64,000 nt of DNA from Streptomyces sp. SN-593 (lineage in GTDB: Bacteria > Actinomycetota > Actinomycetes > Streptomycetales > Streptomycetaceae): assembly GCF_016756395.1 (NCBI RefSeq), contig NZ_AP018365.1, forward strand, positions 3,006,001 through 3,070,000, written 5' to 3'. The notes below the pieces were generated by a model, which saw only the letters and a list, made by a program, of their open reading frames with translations, had not been told where the DNA came from and ran no database searches. Shown here piece by piece: positions 17,518 to 25,444 of this stretch. The position numbers and the translations under genes were made by a program. The number at the start of each line of letters is the position of its first letter. Position 1 is the first letter of the stretch.

Positions 17518-18882
17518 TCAGACCTCGGCGTACGCCTCCGCGCCCGCCGGGGCCGCCTGCTGCTCCCCCTTCCGGCTGCCGCCGCGCGCGCCGCCCGCCG
17601 GCCGCAGGTATACGACCCAGGTGAGCGCGAAGCACACTGCGTAATATCCGAGGAACGCCACGAAGGCGGGGGTGCCGCTGCCGGCGTCCAGGAACGACTC
17701 GCGGAAGGCGAGGTTGATGCCGACCCCGCCGAGGGCGCCGACCGCGCCGATCAGCCCCATCGACGCGCCGGACAACCGCCGCCCGTACGCCGCGGCCGCC
17801 TCCCCGGTGAGCCCGCGGGCCTCGGCCTTCTTCTGGAAGATACCCGGGATCATCTTGTACGACGACCCGTTGCCGAGCCCGCTCAGCGCGAACAGCACGA
17901 TGAAGCCGACCAGGAACGCCGCCAGCGACCTCGCCTGCGACGCCGCGACGACCACGCCGGCGGCCGCCGCCATCGCCAGGAAGTTCCACCAGGTGATCTG
18001 GCCGCCCCCGAACCGGTCCGCCAGCCGCCCGCCGACCGGGCGGACCAGCGAGCCGAGCAGCGGCCCGATGAAGGTCAGGTCCGCGGCCTGGAGCGGGGTG
18101 CGTCCGAACTGGTTCTGCAACACCAGGCCGAAGGCGAAGCTGAAGCCGATGAACGAGCCGAACGTGCCCACGTACAGCAGCGCCATGATCCAGGTGTGCG
18201 GGTCGCGGGCGGCGTCCACCGCGGCGCCGGTGTCGTTGCGCACCGGCGCGAGGTTGTCCATGAAGAGCGCGGCGAGCACCGCCGCGACCACGATCAGCGG
18301 GATGTAGACCGCCAGCACCACCCGCGGGTGGGCGGCCCCGGCGGTACCGATCACGAGCAGCCCGACGAGCTGGATCGCGGCCACGCCCACGTTCCCGCCG
18401 CCCGCGTTCAGGCCGAGCGCGAAGCCCTTCTCGCGCAACGGGTAGAAGGAGTTGATGTTCGTCATGGAGGAGGCGAAGTTCCCGCCGCCGACCCCGGTCA
18501 GCGCGGCCACGACCATCAGCGTCGCGTACGACACCCCCGGCCTGACCACGAACGCGGCGGCGATCGTCGGCACCAGCAGCAGCGTCGCGCTCACCACCGT
18601 CCAGTTGCGGCCGCCGAAGACGGCCACGGCGAAGGTGTACGGCACCCGCAGCACGCCGCCGACCAGGGTCGGCATCGCCACCAGGAAGAACTTGCCGGCC
18701 GGGTCAACGCCGTAGGCCGGGCCCATGAACAGCACCATCACCGACCACAGGCTCCACACCGAGAAGCCGATGTGCTCCGACAGCACGGAGAACGCCAGGT
18801 TGCGCCGGGCCACCTGCCGCCCGCCGCCCTCGTGCCAGAACCTCTCGTCCTCGGGGTCCCACTGCTCGATCCACCGGCCCAT
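17518..18882 (-). CDS. nitrate/nitrite transporter, NarK/NasA family (MFS)
   Basis: A 454-residue major facilitator protein with about 12 membrane segments. It begins MGRWIEQWDPEDERFWHEGG, a hydrophilic N-terminus common to actinobacterial nitrate transporters. NNP-family features include LTGVGGGNFASSMTNINSFYP (nitrate signature 1 region) and FALSGLGNGSSYKMIPGIF (signature 2), plus the basic RPVGGRLADRFGG loop. It imports nitrate or exchanges nitrate for nitrite. The start ATG 18882 has GGGAGG 7 bases upstream. A candidate GlnR site lies about 80 bases upstream, fitting assimilatory use. It is on the same strand as the hemD-like gene, with 153 bases between them. Confidence 0.9.
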   Translation of the reverse strand: MGRWIEQWDPEDERFWHEGGGRQVARRNLAFSVLSEHIGFSVWSLWSVMVLFMGPAYGVDPAGKFFLVAMPTLVGGVLRVPYTFAVAVFGGRNWTVVSATLLLVPTIAAAFVVRPGVSYATLMVVAALTGVGGGNFASSMTNINSFYPLREKGFALGLNAGGGNVGVAAIQLVGLLVIGTAGAAHPRVVLAVYIPLIVVAAVLAALFMDNLAPVRNDTGAAVDAARDPHTWIMALLYVGTFGSFIGFSFAFGLVLQNQFGRTPLQAADLTFIGPLLGSLVRPVGGRLADRFGGGQITWWNFLAMAAAAGVVVAASQARSLAAFLVGFIVLFALSGLGNGSSYKMIPGIFQKKAEARGLTGEAAAAYGRRLSGASMGLIGAVGALGGVGINLAFRESFLDAGSGTPAFVAFLGYYAVCFALTWVVYLRPAGGARGGSRKGEQQAAPAGAEAYAEV

Positions 18883-18964
18883 CACGCCGCCTCCCGCCGT
18901 CGCCGCCTGCCGCACTGACGGACCTGACGGTAGGAACGCCGGGTTTCCGGCTCCCCGACGCGGC

Positions 18965-18980
18965 GTGACACCCGCGCAAC
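18965..18980. promoter_or_regulatory. candidate GlnR binding site upstream of the nitrate transporter
   Basis: GTGAC, six bases, GCAAC matches the GlnR half-site pair (GTnAC-N6-GaAAC) with one mismatch, and a weaker CTCAC follows after six more bases. It lies ~80 bases before the nitrate transporter start. GlnR controls nitrate assimilation in streptomycetes, so the place makes sense; the match alone is not proof. Confidence 0.45.
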
Positions 18981-19011
18981 CAGGCACTCACCCGGCCCCT
19001 CGCCCCCCTGT

Positions 19012-19369
19012 GAGCCCCCGCCGCGACGCGCGGCGCAGCCGCGCAGGAGCAGAAACGACGAAGGGCGAGGCAGCCCGCGCATTCCGCGGGCACACCTCGC
19101 CTGTCCCGCCCAAGGGGGTGCGGGTGGCGGAGCCCCCGCCGCGACGCGCGGCGCGGGCGGAGCCCCCGCCGCGACGCGCGGCGCAGCCGCGCAGGAGCAG
19201 AAACGACGAAGGCGAGGCGGCCCGCGCATTCCGCGGGCACACCTCGCCTGTCGCGCACAAGGGGGTGCGGGTGGCGGAGCCCCCGCCGCGACGCGCGGCG
19301 CAGCCGCGCAGGAGCAGAAACGACGAAGGCGAGGCGGCCCGCGCATTTCGCGGGCACACCTCGCCTGTC
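19012..19369. repeat. tandem repeat block: three ~118-bp units plus a 30-bp partial unit
   Basis: Full units run 19012-19129 and 19160-19276, a third runs 19277-19369 and breaks off at the tmRNA end, and a partial copy of only the first 30 bases is at 19130-19159. Units differ by few substitutions (for example AAGGGCGAGG against AAGGCGAGG, and CATTCCG against CATTTCG). On the minus strand each full unit contains AGGCGAGG, GC-rich sequence with CCCGC/GCGGG, then CCTCGCCTTCGTCGTTTCTG. Each can therefore form a hairpin followed by a pyrimidine-rich tail, as a Streptomyces terminator would. The arrangement looks like a duplicated terminator downstream of ssrA. Confidence 0.85.
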
Positions 19370-19376
19370 GTCTTCG

Positions 19377-19760
19377 TGGAGATGGCGGGAATCGAACCCG
19401 CGTCCTGTGGTGCGGAACCAGGGCTTCTCCGAGCGCAGTCCGCTGTGCTTTTCTCGGCCCCGGCAGTCACGCGGACAAGCCGCCGACGGGCCCAGCCACT
19501 GTGAGTTTTCCCGCCGCGCCCCGTGGCCGGGCCCGGCGGTTGAGTCCCCTTGATGATGCCAGGATCCGGGTCGGGAACACCCCCGGGCTGACACTCCGCG
19601 GAGTCTTCGCTAGCTGCTAATTAGGCAGCGAGAGCGAAGGCGGAGGAATCGCGCTTGGAATTGGCGATTATTGGTTTCGGCATATGGTTAACGAGATCAT
19701 TGCCGCTTCCTCGGCTCGCTTCCCCTGCTTCGACATCCCCAGTCGAAACCGATCATCCCC
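19377..19760 (-). ncRNA. ssrA: transfer-messenger RNA (tmRNA)
   Basis: About 384 nt. The 5' end (GGGGATGATCGGTTTCGAC) pairs with the 3' end CATCTCC to form the tRNA-like acceptor stem, and the TPsiC-like arm GATTCCCGCC is visible near 19380-19395. The CCA is not encoded. The tag reading frame lies at 19665-19621 and reads ANSKRDSSAFALAA followed by TAA. With SmpB, it rescues stalled ribosomes and marks the nascent chain for Clp proteolysis. smpB lies just upstream on the same strand. Confidence 0.95.
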
Positions 19761-19965
19761 ATGTGGTGTTTTCAAGGTGCGCCACCGGTCGCCCGGTGGT
19801 CGGTGCTGCTGGTCCTGCGTGGCCTAGTGTAGTGGCACAACACGCACCGGGGCCACCGCATTCCCTCGTGCCCGCGGCGCGCCGAGGCCACGGGCAGGGC
19901 GGGCCAGGCCGGGGCCGGGCGGGCCGGTGCCGGCCCGGTCGCCCCGGTCCGTCGGCCGGCACCGG

Positions 19966-20445
19966 TCAGGCGCGCTGCCGGCGCCGCGCCGCGGACACCG
20001 CGCGGTCGGTCTCGCGCCGGTCCTGCTTCTCCCGCAGCGTCTGCCGCTTGTCGTACTCCTTCTTGCCCTTGGCGAGGGCGATCTCCACCTTCACCCGGCC
20101 GTCCTTGAAGTACAGCGCCAACGGCACGATGGTGTGCCCGGTCTCCTGGGACTTCTGGTCGAGCTTGTCGATCTCCGCGCGGTGCAGCAGCATCTTTCGC
20201 TTGCGGCGCGCCGCGTGGTTCGTCCACGTCCCCTGCGTGTACTCGGGGATGTGCACGTTGTAGAGGTACGCCTCACCGCCCTCGAGCTGGCCGAAGCCGT
20301 CCACCAGCGACGCGCGGCCCAGCCGCAGCGACTTCACCTCGGTGCCGGTGAGGACCAGCCCCGCCTCGTACGTGTCGAGGATGAGGTAGTCGTGCCGCGC
20401 CTTCTTGTTCTGCGCGATGATCTTGCGACCCGTCTCTTTAGCCAT
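19966..20445 (-). CDS. smpB: SsrA-binding protein SmpB
   Basis: A 159-residue SmpB. It has the OB-fold core with [52 protein letters not shown] and [30 protein letters not shown], then a basic tail. It binds the tRNA-like domain of tmRNA and places it in an empty ribosomal A site; the C-terminal tail reads the vacant mRNA channel. The gene is 205 bases upstream of ssrA and 18 bases downstream of the S41 protease gene, all on the minus strand. This is the standard actinobacterial smpB context (ftsE-ftsX-protease-smpB). Confidence 0.97.
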   Translation of the reverse strand: MAKETGRKIIAQNKKARHDYLILDTYEAGLVLTGTEVKSLRLGRASLVDGFGQLEGGEAYLYNVHIPEYTQGTWTNHAARRKRKMLLHRAEIDKLDQKSQETGHTIVPLALYFKDGRVKVEIALAKGKKEYDKRQTLREKQDRRETDRAVSAARRRQRA

Positions 20446-20463
20446 AGCCGGGCCATTGTCCCA

Positions 20464-21759
20464 CTACCCGGGGGCACCGAGGCCAGCGAATACCTCGCGG
20501 CTGGCGGCCACCGGGTCCTGCCCGCCGGAGACCACGACGTCGGGGGCGATGCCGGTGCCGTCGACGGTCCGGCCGTCCGGCAGCCGGTAGTGCCCGACGG
20601 TCAGCTCGGCCACCGAGCCGTCCGGCAGGGTGGTGGGCATCTGGACCGAGCCCTTGCCGAAGGTCCGCGAGCCGATCACCACCGCGCGGCCCCGGTCCTG
20701 GAGCGCCCCGGAGAGCATCTCGGCCGCGCTCATCGTGCCGCCGTCGACCAGCACCACCAGCGGCACCGAGGTGTCGCCGCCGTCGGCCGCGTAGAGCGCC
20801 TGCTGCCGCCCGTGCACGTCGTAGGTGGCGACCAGGCCGCCGTCGAGGAACGCCGACGCGGTGGCGACCGCCTCGCTGACCAGGCCGCCGGAGTTGCCGC
20901 GCAGGTCGAGCAGGACGCCGTGGTCGGAGTCCCGGACCGCGGCCGCGACCTGCGCGCCGACCCCCTTGGTGAAGGCGTCCACCTTCACCACGGTCGGGCC
21001 GTCCGGCTGCCGCGTGACGGTGACCGCCTCGGTGGCGAGGGTGGCGCGGTGCACCGCCACCGTCCAGTCGCGCGCGCCGCGCTCCACGTCGAGCGTGACC
21101 GGGCTGCCGGGGACGTTGTCGCCGCGCAGGGCCGCGACGACCTCGGTGACGGGCATGCCGGTGCACCGGGTGTCGCCGATCGCGGCCAGCACGTCGCCGC
21201 TGCGCAGCCCGGCCCGGTCGGCGGGGCTGCCGGCCTGCACCTCGGCGATCTGGATGCGGCCCCCGTCGACGCGGCGCACCGAGACACCGGTGCCGACGTA
21301 CCTGCCGGCGAGCGCCTGCTGGAACCCGGCGTACTCCTGGGCGGTGTAGGACGACGACCAGCGGTCGCCACTGCGGCTGACGAGCTGCTGCGCGGCGTCC
21401 GGGCCGGGGGCGTCGGGAGCGGCCGTCCGGCCGGTGCGGCCGGTGTCGGCCGGGCCGTCCCCGCCGGGGCCGGGCGGGGGGCCGTCGCCGTCGCGGCCGT
21501 CGGCGGTGGCGTCGCCCGGGGCCGAGGTGCCGGTCCCGGTGCCGTCGCCCGCGGCCGGGTCCGGGGACGGCGCGCCGGCGGTCCGCACGGCGCCGACCTG
21601 GCCGGTGGCGACCGTCTGGCCGCTCCTGCGGGCCGCCGTGTCCACCCCGGTGAGGCTGCTCGCCGCCGCGCCGGTGGCGAGCATCGCACCGCACACCAAT
21701 GTCAAGGTGGCCCCGCGGCGCCAGCGGCGGGGCGTCCCGAACAGCGACGGGCCGGACAT
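20464..21759 (-). CDS. S41-family C-terminal processing peptidase
   Basis: A 431-residue carboxy-terminal protease. It has an N-terminal signal or anchor (RRGATLTLVCGAMLATGAAASSL), a Gly/Asp/Pro-rich linker (about residues 60-120), a PDZ domain (~155-235, with QAGSPADRAGLRSGDVLAAIG) and a Ser/Lys catalytic domain. Ser344 in GGTMSAAEML and Lys369 in RTFGKGSVQ are the expected dyad. It is likely extracytoplasmic and degrades or trims cell-envelope proteins. ATG 21759 is chosen because the protein then begins with a signal-type N-terminus; the frame runs open upstream to 22170. It sits between ftsX and smpB, a position conserved in actinobacteria. Confidence 0.9.
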   Translation of the reverse strand: MSGPSLFGTPRRWRRGATLTLVCGAMLATGAAASSLTGVDTAARRSGQTVATGQVGAVRTAGAPSPDPAAGDGTGTGTSAPGDATADGRDGDGPPPGPGGDGPADTGRTGRTAAPDAPGPDAAQQLVSRSGDRWSSSYTAQEYAGFQQALAGRYVGTGVSVRRVDGGRIQIAEVQAGSPADRAGLRSGDVLAAIGDTRCTGMPVTEVVAALRGDNVPGSPVTLDVERGARDWTVAVHRATLATEAVTVTRQPDGPTVVKVDAFTKGVGAQVAAAVRDSDHGVLLDLRGNSGGLVSEAVATASAFLDGGLVATYDVHGRQQALYAADGGDTSVPLVVLVDGGTMSAAEMLSGALQDRGRAVVIGSRTFGKGSVQMPTTLPDGSVAELTVGHYRLPDGRTVDGTGIAPDVVVSGGQDPVAASREVFAGLGAPG

Positions 21760-21980
21760 GGCGGGAAGTCTAGGGCAGAACCCTGTCCGGCACGGGGAGT
21801 TGCGGCTGCGCCCGCCCGCGGCGCATCGCGACCGCCGGGCGTCCCCCGGCGGCGTACGGCGACCCGCACGGCGTACCCCAGCCGCGTATGCGCGGACGTC
21901 GCACGACGGCGCCCCGGGGATCGCGGACCCGCGTGCGGGCCCGGCCCCGGGGCGCCGCCCCGCGTGAGACCGTCGGGCGG

Positions 21981-22901
21981 TCAGACCCGCAGGTAGCGGC
22001 GCAGCGCGATGAACGCCGCGAGCGCCGGCATCGCCACACCGATGACCAGCACCAGCGGGAGCACCTGGACCACCGGGCCCCAGCCGATGAAGGACACCAG
22101 GGGGATCTTGTCCTGGAGTCTGAGGCCCGCGTCGATCAGGAAGTACCGCCCGCCGAGCAGCATCACGCACGCCAGTCCCGCGCCGACCAGTCCCGCGAAG
22201 GCGGCCTCCATGATGAACGGCATCTGGATGTAGAAGCTCGACGCGCCCACCAGCCGCATGATGCCCGTCTCCCGGCGCCGGGAGAAGGCGGACACCCGCA
22301 CGGTGTTGATGATCAGCAGCATGGCCACGGTGAGCATGAACGCCAGCACCACGTACGCGACCCGGGTCATGCCGTTGAGCAGGTCGAAGAGGTTCTGGAG
22401 CACCTTGCGCTGGTCCTCCACCGACTGCACGCCCTTGCGCCCGTTGAAGGCGCTCGCCACCACCTCGAACTTCGTCGGGTCCTTCAGCTTGACCTGGTAG
22501 CTCTGCTCCATCTGGTCCGGTGTGATGGAGTCGGCGAGCTGCTTGTTGGACTTGAACTGCTCCTTGTAGTGCTTGTACGCGCCCTCGGCCGACTCGTAGT
22601 AGATCTTCTTGACGACCGGCAGCTTCTTCAGGTCGGCGAGGATCTGGGCCTTCTGGTCCTCGGTCACCGGGCCCGCGGCGCAGTTGGGCGTGGTGGCCGC
22701 GTCGTTCTTGTTGCAGAGGTAGACGCTCACCTCGACCTTGTCGTACCAGTAGCCCTTCATCGCGTCGACCTGCTTGTTCACCAGCAGGGCACCGCCGGTG
22801 AGGGCGAGCGAGAGGGCCACGGAGATGACGACGGCAAGAGTCATCGTGAGGTTCCGGCGGAGACCGACGCCGATCTCCGACAGAACGAACTGGACACGCA
22901 T
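21981..22901 (-). CDS. ftsX: cell division ABC transporter permease FtsX
   Basis: A 306-residue FtsX. One membrane helix near the N-terminus (about residues 20-42) is followed by a ~120-residue extracytoplasmic domain with two cysteines (LCNKNDAATTPNCAAG), then three more helices near the C-terminus (starting around VAYVVLAFMLTVAML). VSAFSRRRETGIMRLVGAS is the family signature. With FtsE it transmits ATP hydrolysis to peptidoglycan hydrolases at the envelope. It starts at ATG 22901 with GGAAGGAA upstream, 48 bases after ftsE. Confidence 0.95.
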   Translation of the reverse strand: MRVQFVLSEIGVGLRRNLTMTLAVVISVALSLALTGGALLVNKQVDAMKGYWYDKVEVSVYLCNKNDAATTPNCAAGPVTEDQKAQILADLKKLPVVKKIYYESAEGAYKHYKEQFKSNKQLADSITPDQMEQSYQVKLKDPTKFEVVASAFNGRKGVQSVEDQRKVLQNLFDLLNGMTRVAYVVLAFMLTVAMLLIINTVRVSAFSRRRETGIMRLVGASSFYIQMPFIMEAAFAGLVGAGLACVMLLGGRYFLIDAGLRLQDKIPLVSFIGWGPVVQVLPLVLVIGVAMPALAAFIALRRYLRV

Positions 22902-22949
22902 GGGGGTCGGGGTTCCTTCCGGAGGGTTGGTGCGAGCGGGCGGCAGCAG

Positions 22950-23639
22950 TCAGTGCTGGTAGCCGTACACACCGCGCGACTGGTCGCGGACCAGTCGCCC
23001 CTTCTCGAGTTCGATGACGCGCTTGCGCATCTGGTCGACGATGTTCTGGTCGTGGGTGGCCATCACCACGGTGGTGCCGGTCCGGTTGATCCGGTCCAGC
23101 AGCCGCATGATGCCCACCGACGTCTGCGGGTCGAGGTTTCCGGTCGGCTCGTCCGCGATCAGGAGCATCGGACGGTTGACGAAGGCGCGGGCGATCGCCA
23201 CCCGCTGCTGCTCACCACCGGACAGCTCGCCGGGCATCCGGTCGTCCTTGCCGGCCAGGCCGACCAGGTCGAGCACCTCGGGCACGGTCTTGCGGATGGT
23301 GCCGCGCGGCTTCCCGATGACCTCCAGCGCGAACGCCACGTTCTCCGCCACGGTCTTGTTCGGCAGCAGCCGGAAGTCCTGGAACACGGTGCCGAGTTGG
23401 CGCCGCATCTGCGGAACCTTCCAGTTCGAGAGCCGGTTGAGGTCCTTGCCCAGGACGTGCACCATGCCGGTGTCGGTGCGCTCCTCGCGGAGGATGAGCC
23501 GCAGGAAGGTCGATTTCCCGGAGCCGGACGAGCCCACCAGGAAGACGAACTCCCCCTTCTCGATCTCCAGCGAGACATCCCGCAGCGCGGGGCGGTTCTG
23601 CTTGGGGTAGGTCTTGGTGACACTGTCGAAACGGATCAC
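22950..23639 (-). CDS. ftsE: cell division ATP-binding protein FtsE
   Basis: A 229-residue ABC ATPase. Walker A GSSGSGKS is at residues 36-43, the LSGGE signature at 139-143, and Walker [13 protein letters not shown] at 159-170. [14 protein letters not shown] is typical of FtsE. It partners FtsX, encoded next. The start is GTG 23639, with only a weak ribosome site (GGTG) upstream. It is the first gene of the ftsE-ftsX-protease-smpB cluster and diverges from a small membrane-protein gene. Confidence 0.96.
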   Translation of the reverse strand: MIRFDSVTKTYPKQNRPALRDVSLEIEKGEFVFLVGSSGSGKSTFLRLILREERTDTGMVHVLGKDLNRLSNWKVPQMRRQLGTVFQDFRLLPNKTVAENVAFALEVIGKPRGTIRKTVPEVLDLVGLAGKDDRMPGELSGGEQQRVAIARAFVNRPMLLIADEPTGNLDPQTSVGIMRLLDRINRTGTTVVMATHDQNIVDQMRKRVIELEKGRLVRDQSRGVYGYQH

Positions 23640-24018
23640 GTTGGCACCAGTGGGTTGCGGGATCGGGGTTTGGGGTAGGGCCGGATAGGGGATGTGGGGG
23701 CGACACTACGCGACCTGGCGACGCCCGCGCAGTCGCGGTCGGCGGTTGGTGGCCCGGGCCACAGGGCACACTCGGACAAAGCCGTCATCCGCCCCCTCCG
23801 CCGCGCCCTGCGGGCGTCGTACGCCGCCGCCGCGGCCGCCCGCCCGGGCCTCGGGGCGCCCTTCCGGGCGGAACCTGGCACAGTGGGAAGTGTGCAGCCG
23901 CGGGAACACCGCGCGGCACCGGCCGCCGAAGCGGCGGCGCGGGCACGGAGTAGACGCGTCGAGCCCAGGGAACGATTTCACCACCGGGGGCGTTCACCGG
24001 ACGGAAAAGGAGAGCGCG
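23640..24018. other. 379-bp divergent intergenic region (ftsE / small zinc-ribbon gene)
   Basis: It contains the upstream regions of both genes. I see no confident promoter hexamers, palindrome or RNA gene. Several overlapping open frames here are GC-skew shadows without ribosome sites. Confidence 0.5.
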
Positions 24019-24210
24019 ATGACGTTCGACCGACTGGTGTGTGCCAACTGCGCCGGCCCCGTGAGCGAGGGCCGCTGCCCGGTCTGCCGCGCGAACCGCG
24101 CGCGCATGGAGCAGGAGGGCGGCTGGTCGACGATATCCCCCGCCACGCTGATAGCGCTCCTGGTGGCGCTGCTGGCGGTGGTCCTCGTCGTGGAGCACGC
24201 CACCGCGTGA
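24019..24210 (+). CDS. small zinc-ribbon protein with one membrane helix
   Basis: A 63-residue protein. The N-terminus has CANCAGPVSEGRCPVC, two CxxC pairs forming a small zinc ribbon. A single hydrophobic helix follows at about residues 42-60 (TLIALLVALLAVVLVVE). AAAGGAG lies 7-8 bases before ATG 24019, a good ribosome site. I know no function for it; the layout is of a cytoplasmic zinc finger anchored to the membrane. It is single-gene, diverges from ftsE and ends in a long hairpin. Confidence 0.75.
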   Translation: MTFDRLVCANCAGPVSEGRCPVCRANRARMEQEGGWSTISPATLIALLVALLAVVLVVEHATA

Positions 24211-24250
24211 CGCCCGCCCGCCCGGCGGGGGCGGAGACCAAATGACACGG

Positions 24251-24300
24251 ACGACAAGGCAGGCCCGGAGCGCTTCGGCGCTCCGGGCCTGCCTTGTCGT
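24251..24300. terminator. bidirectional terminator with perfect 23-bp stem
   Basis: Bases 24251-24273 pair exactly with 24278-24300 around a TTCG tetraloop. It lies between the convergent small zinc-ribbon gene and the cell-wall repeat protein gene. Confidence 0.9.
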
Positions 24301-24313
24301 GCCGCTGCGACCG

Positions 24314-25192
24314 TCAGGCCGCGGCGCCGTTGCCGCCGCCGCGGTTGACCAGGCGCGGGGTGAGGCGGAAGCCGATCCCGCCCGCGATCAGGGTCGCGGC
24401 CCCGATGATCATGAAGGTGGTGCCGCTGGAGCCGGTCTCGGCCAGCTGCGAGGTGGTCTGGCCCTGCTGGACCTGCTGGTTGTCGGTGCTGGCGTTGTTG
24501 CCGCAGTCGACGCTGTCGCCGGACAGGGTGCAGGTGTTGTCGTTGCCGCCCGAGGTGGACGAGCCACCCGAGGTGGAGGAGCCACCGCCGGAGGACGACG
24601 AACCGCCCGTGCTCGACGAACCGCCGGAGGTGGAGCCGCCGGAGGAGGAACCACCCGAGGTGGTCGTCCCGCCGTTGTCGGTGGTCCCGCCGTTGTCGGT
24701 GGTGCCACCGTTGTCGGTCGTCCCGCCGTTGTCACCGGTACCGCCGTCGTCGGTGGTCCCACCGTTGTCGGTCGTCCCGCCGTCGTCGGTGGTACCGCCG
24801 TCGTCGGTCGTACCGCCGTTGTCACCGGTACCGCCGTCGTCGGTGGTCCCACCGTTGTCAGTGGTACCGCCGTCGTCGGTCGTACCGCCGTTGTCACCGG
24901 TACCGCCGTCGTCGGTCGTACCGCCGTTGTCGGTCGTACCGCCGTCGTCAGTGGTGCCACCGTTGTCACCGGTACCGCCGTCGTCGGTACCACCGATGGT
25001 CACACCGAGCGTGTCGCCGCCGTTGGTGACGCCGAGCGTGTCGCCCGGCGCGTCAGCCGGCTGCACGTTCGAGGTGCCGCTCGGCTGGGAGGCGGCCTGG
25101 GCCGCGCCCACGGCCGTCAGGGAGGCGCCGGCCGCGATGACGGCGGCCGCGGCTATGCGGGTGACGCGCAGCCGTGTGTTGCGCTTGGTCAT
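24314..25192 (-). CDS. LAETG-motif, sortase-anchored surface protein with Gly-Thr-Asp repeats
   Basis: A 292-residue secreted protein. A Sec signal peptide (VTRIAAAAVIAAGASLTAVGAAQA) is followed by ~18 tandem six-residue units of the type GGTTDN/GGTTDD/GGTGDN (about residues 65-175), then Gly/Ser/Thr-rich spacer. The two Cys in NTCTLSGDSVDC could form a disulfide. The C-terminus has LAETG, a hydrophobic helix and a basic tail, the sorting signal used by class E sortases of streptomycetes. The repeats probably act as a flexible stalk through the peptidoglycan. No sortase gene is in the window. At DNA level the repeats are 18-bp units. Confidence 0.88.
   Translation of the reverse strand: MTKRNTRLRVTRIAAAAVIAAGASLTAVGAAQAASQPSGTSNVQPADAPGDTLGVTNGGDTLGVTIGGTDDGGTGDNGGTTDDGGTTDNGGTTDDGGTGDNGGTTDDGGTTDNGGTTDDGGTGDNGGTTDDGGTTDDGGTTDNGGTTDDGGTGDNGGTTDNGGTTDNGGTTDNGGTTTSGGSSSGGSTSGGSSSTGGSSSSGGGSSTSGGSSTSGGNDNTCTLSGDSVDCGNNASTDNQQVQQGQTTSQLAETGSSGTTFMIIGAATLIAGGIGFRLTPRLVNRGGGNGAAA
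24665..24990. repeat. 18-bp tandem repeat array inside the LAETG protein gene
   Basis: About 18 imperfect 18-bp units on the minus strand, each coding one six-residue Gly-Gly-Thr-Thr-Asp-Asn/Asp unit. Units differ mostly in third bases and in TTG/TCG alternatives (Asn/Asp). Copy number is likely variable between strains. Confidence 0.8.
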
Positions 25193-25444
25193 GTCTCAAG
25201 TACCCCCATCAGAATGTCTGCTTAGGGATGCGCAGCGATGCGGAGTGCGGTGCCACTGGGGCCCGGATGCGCCCGCCCCAAACGCTCACACCGCATGAAG
25301 TTGCGCATGCCGCGCAACACCCTCGCCACTTTGCCCGGGACCGTCAAGGCCGTTACGGACGCCTTGGGCGAATTGCCCGCCTGTGCCCGTCAGTTCTGTA
25401 CAGCACTGTGACACGGGCGACGCGACTGCCGTCGCGGCGGCCCG

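Larger units (their letters stand above)
18883..19376. other. 494-bp non-coding region between nitrate transporter and tmRNA
   Basis: About 130 bases form the upstream region of the nitrate transporter, including the candidate GlnR site. The rest is a block of three long tandem repeats that abuts the tmRNA 3' end. Open frames crossing it are repetitive, Arg/Ala-rich shadows and I do not call them. Confidence 0.6.

Noticed and set aside
19012..19369. CRISPR array
   Set aside because: The repeats are ~118 bp, head to tail, with no unique spacers and no cas genes.
18704..19594. Repetitive open frame across the tandem repeat block
   Set aside because: Its codons are the DNA repeat itself, it crosses the tmRNA gene, and lacks a ribosome site.
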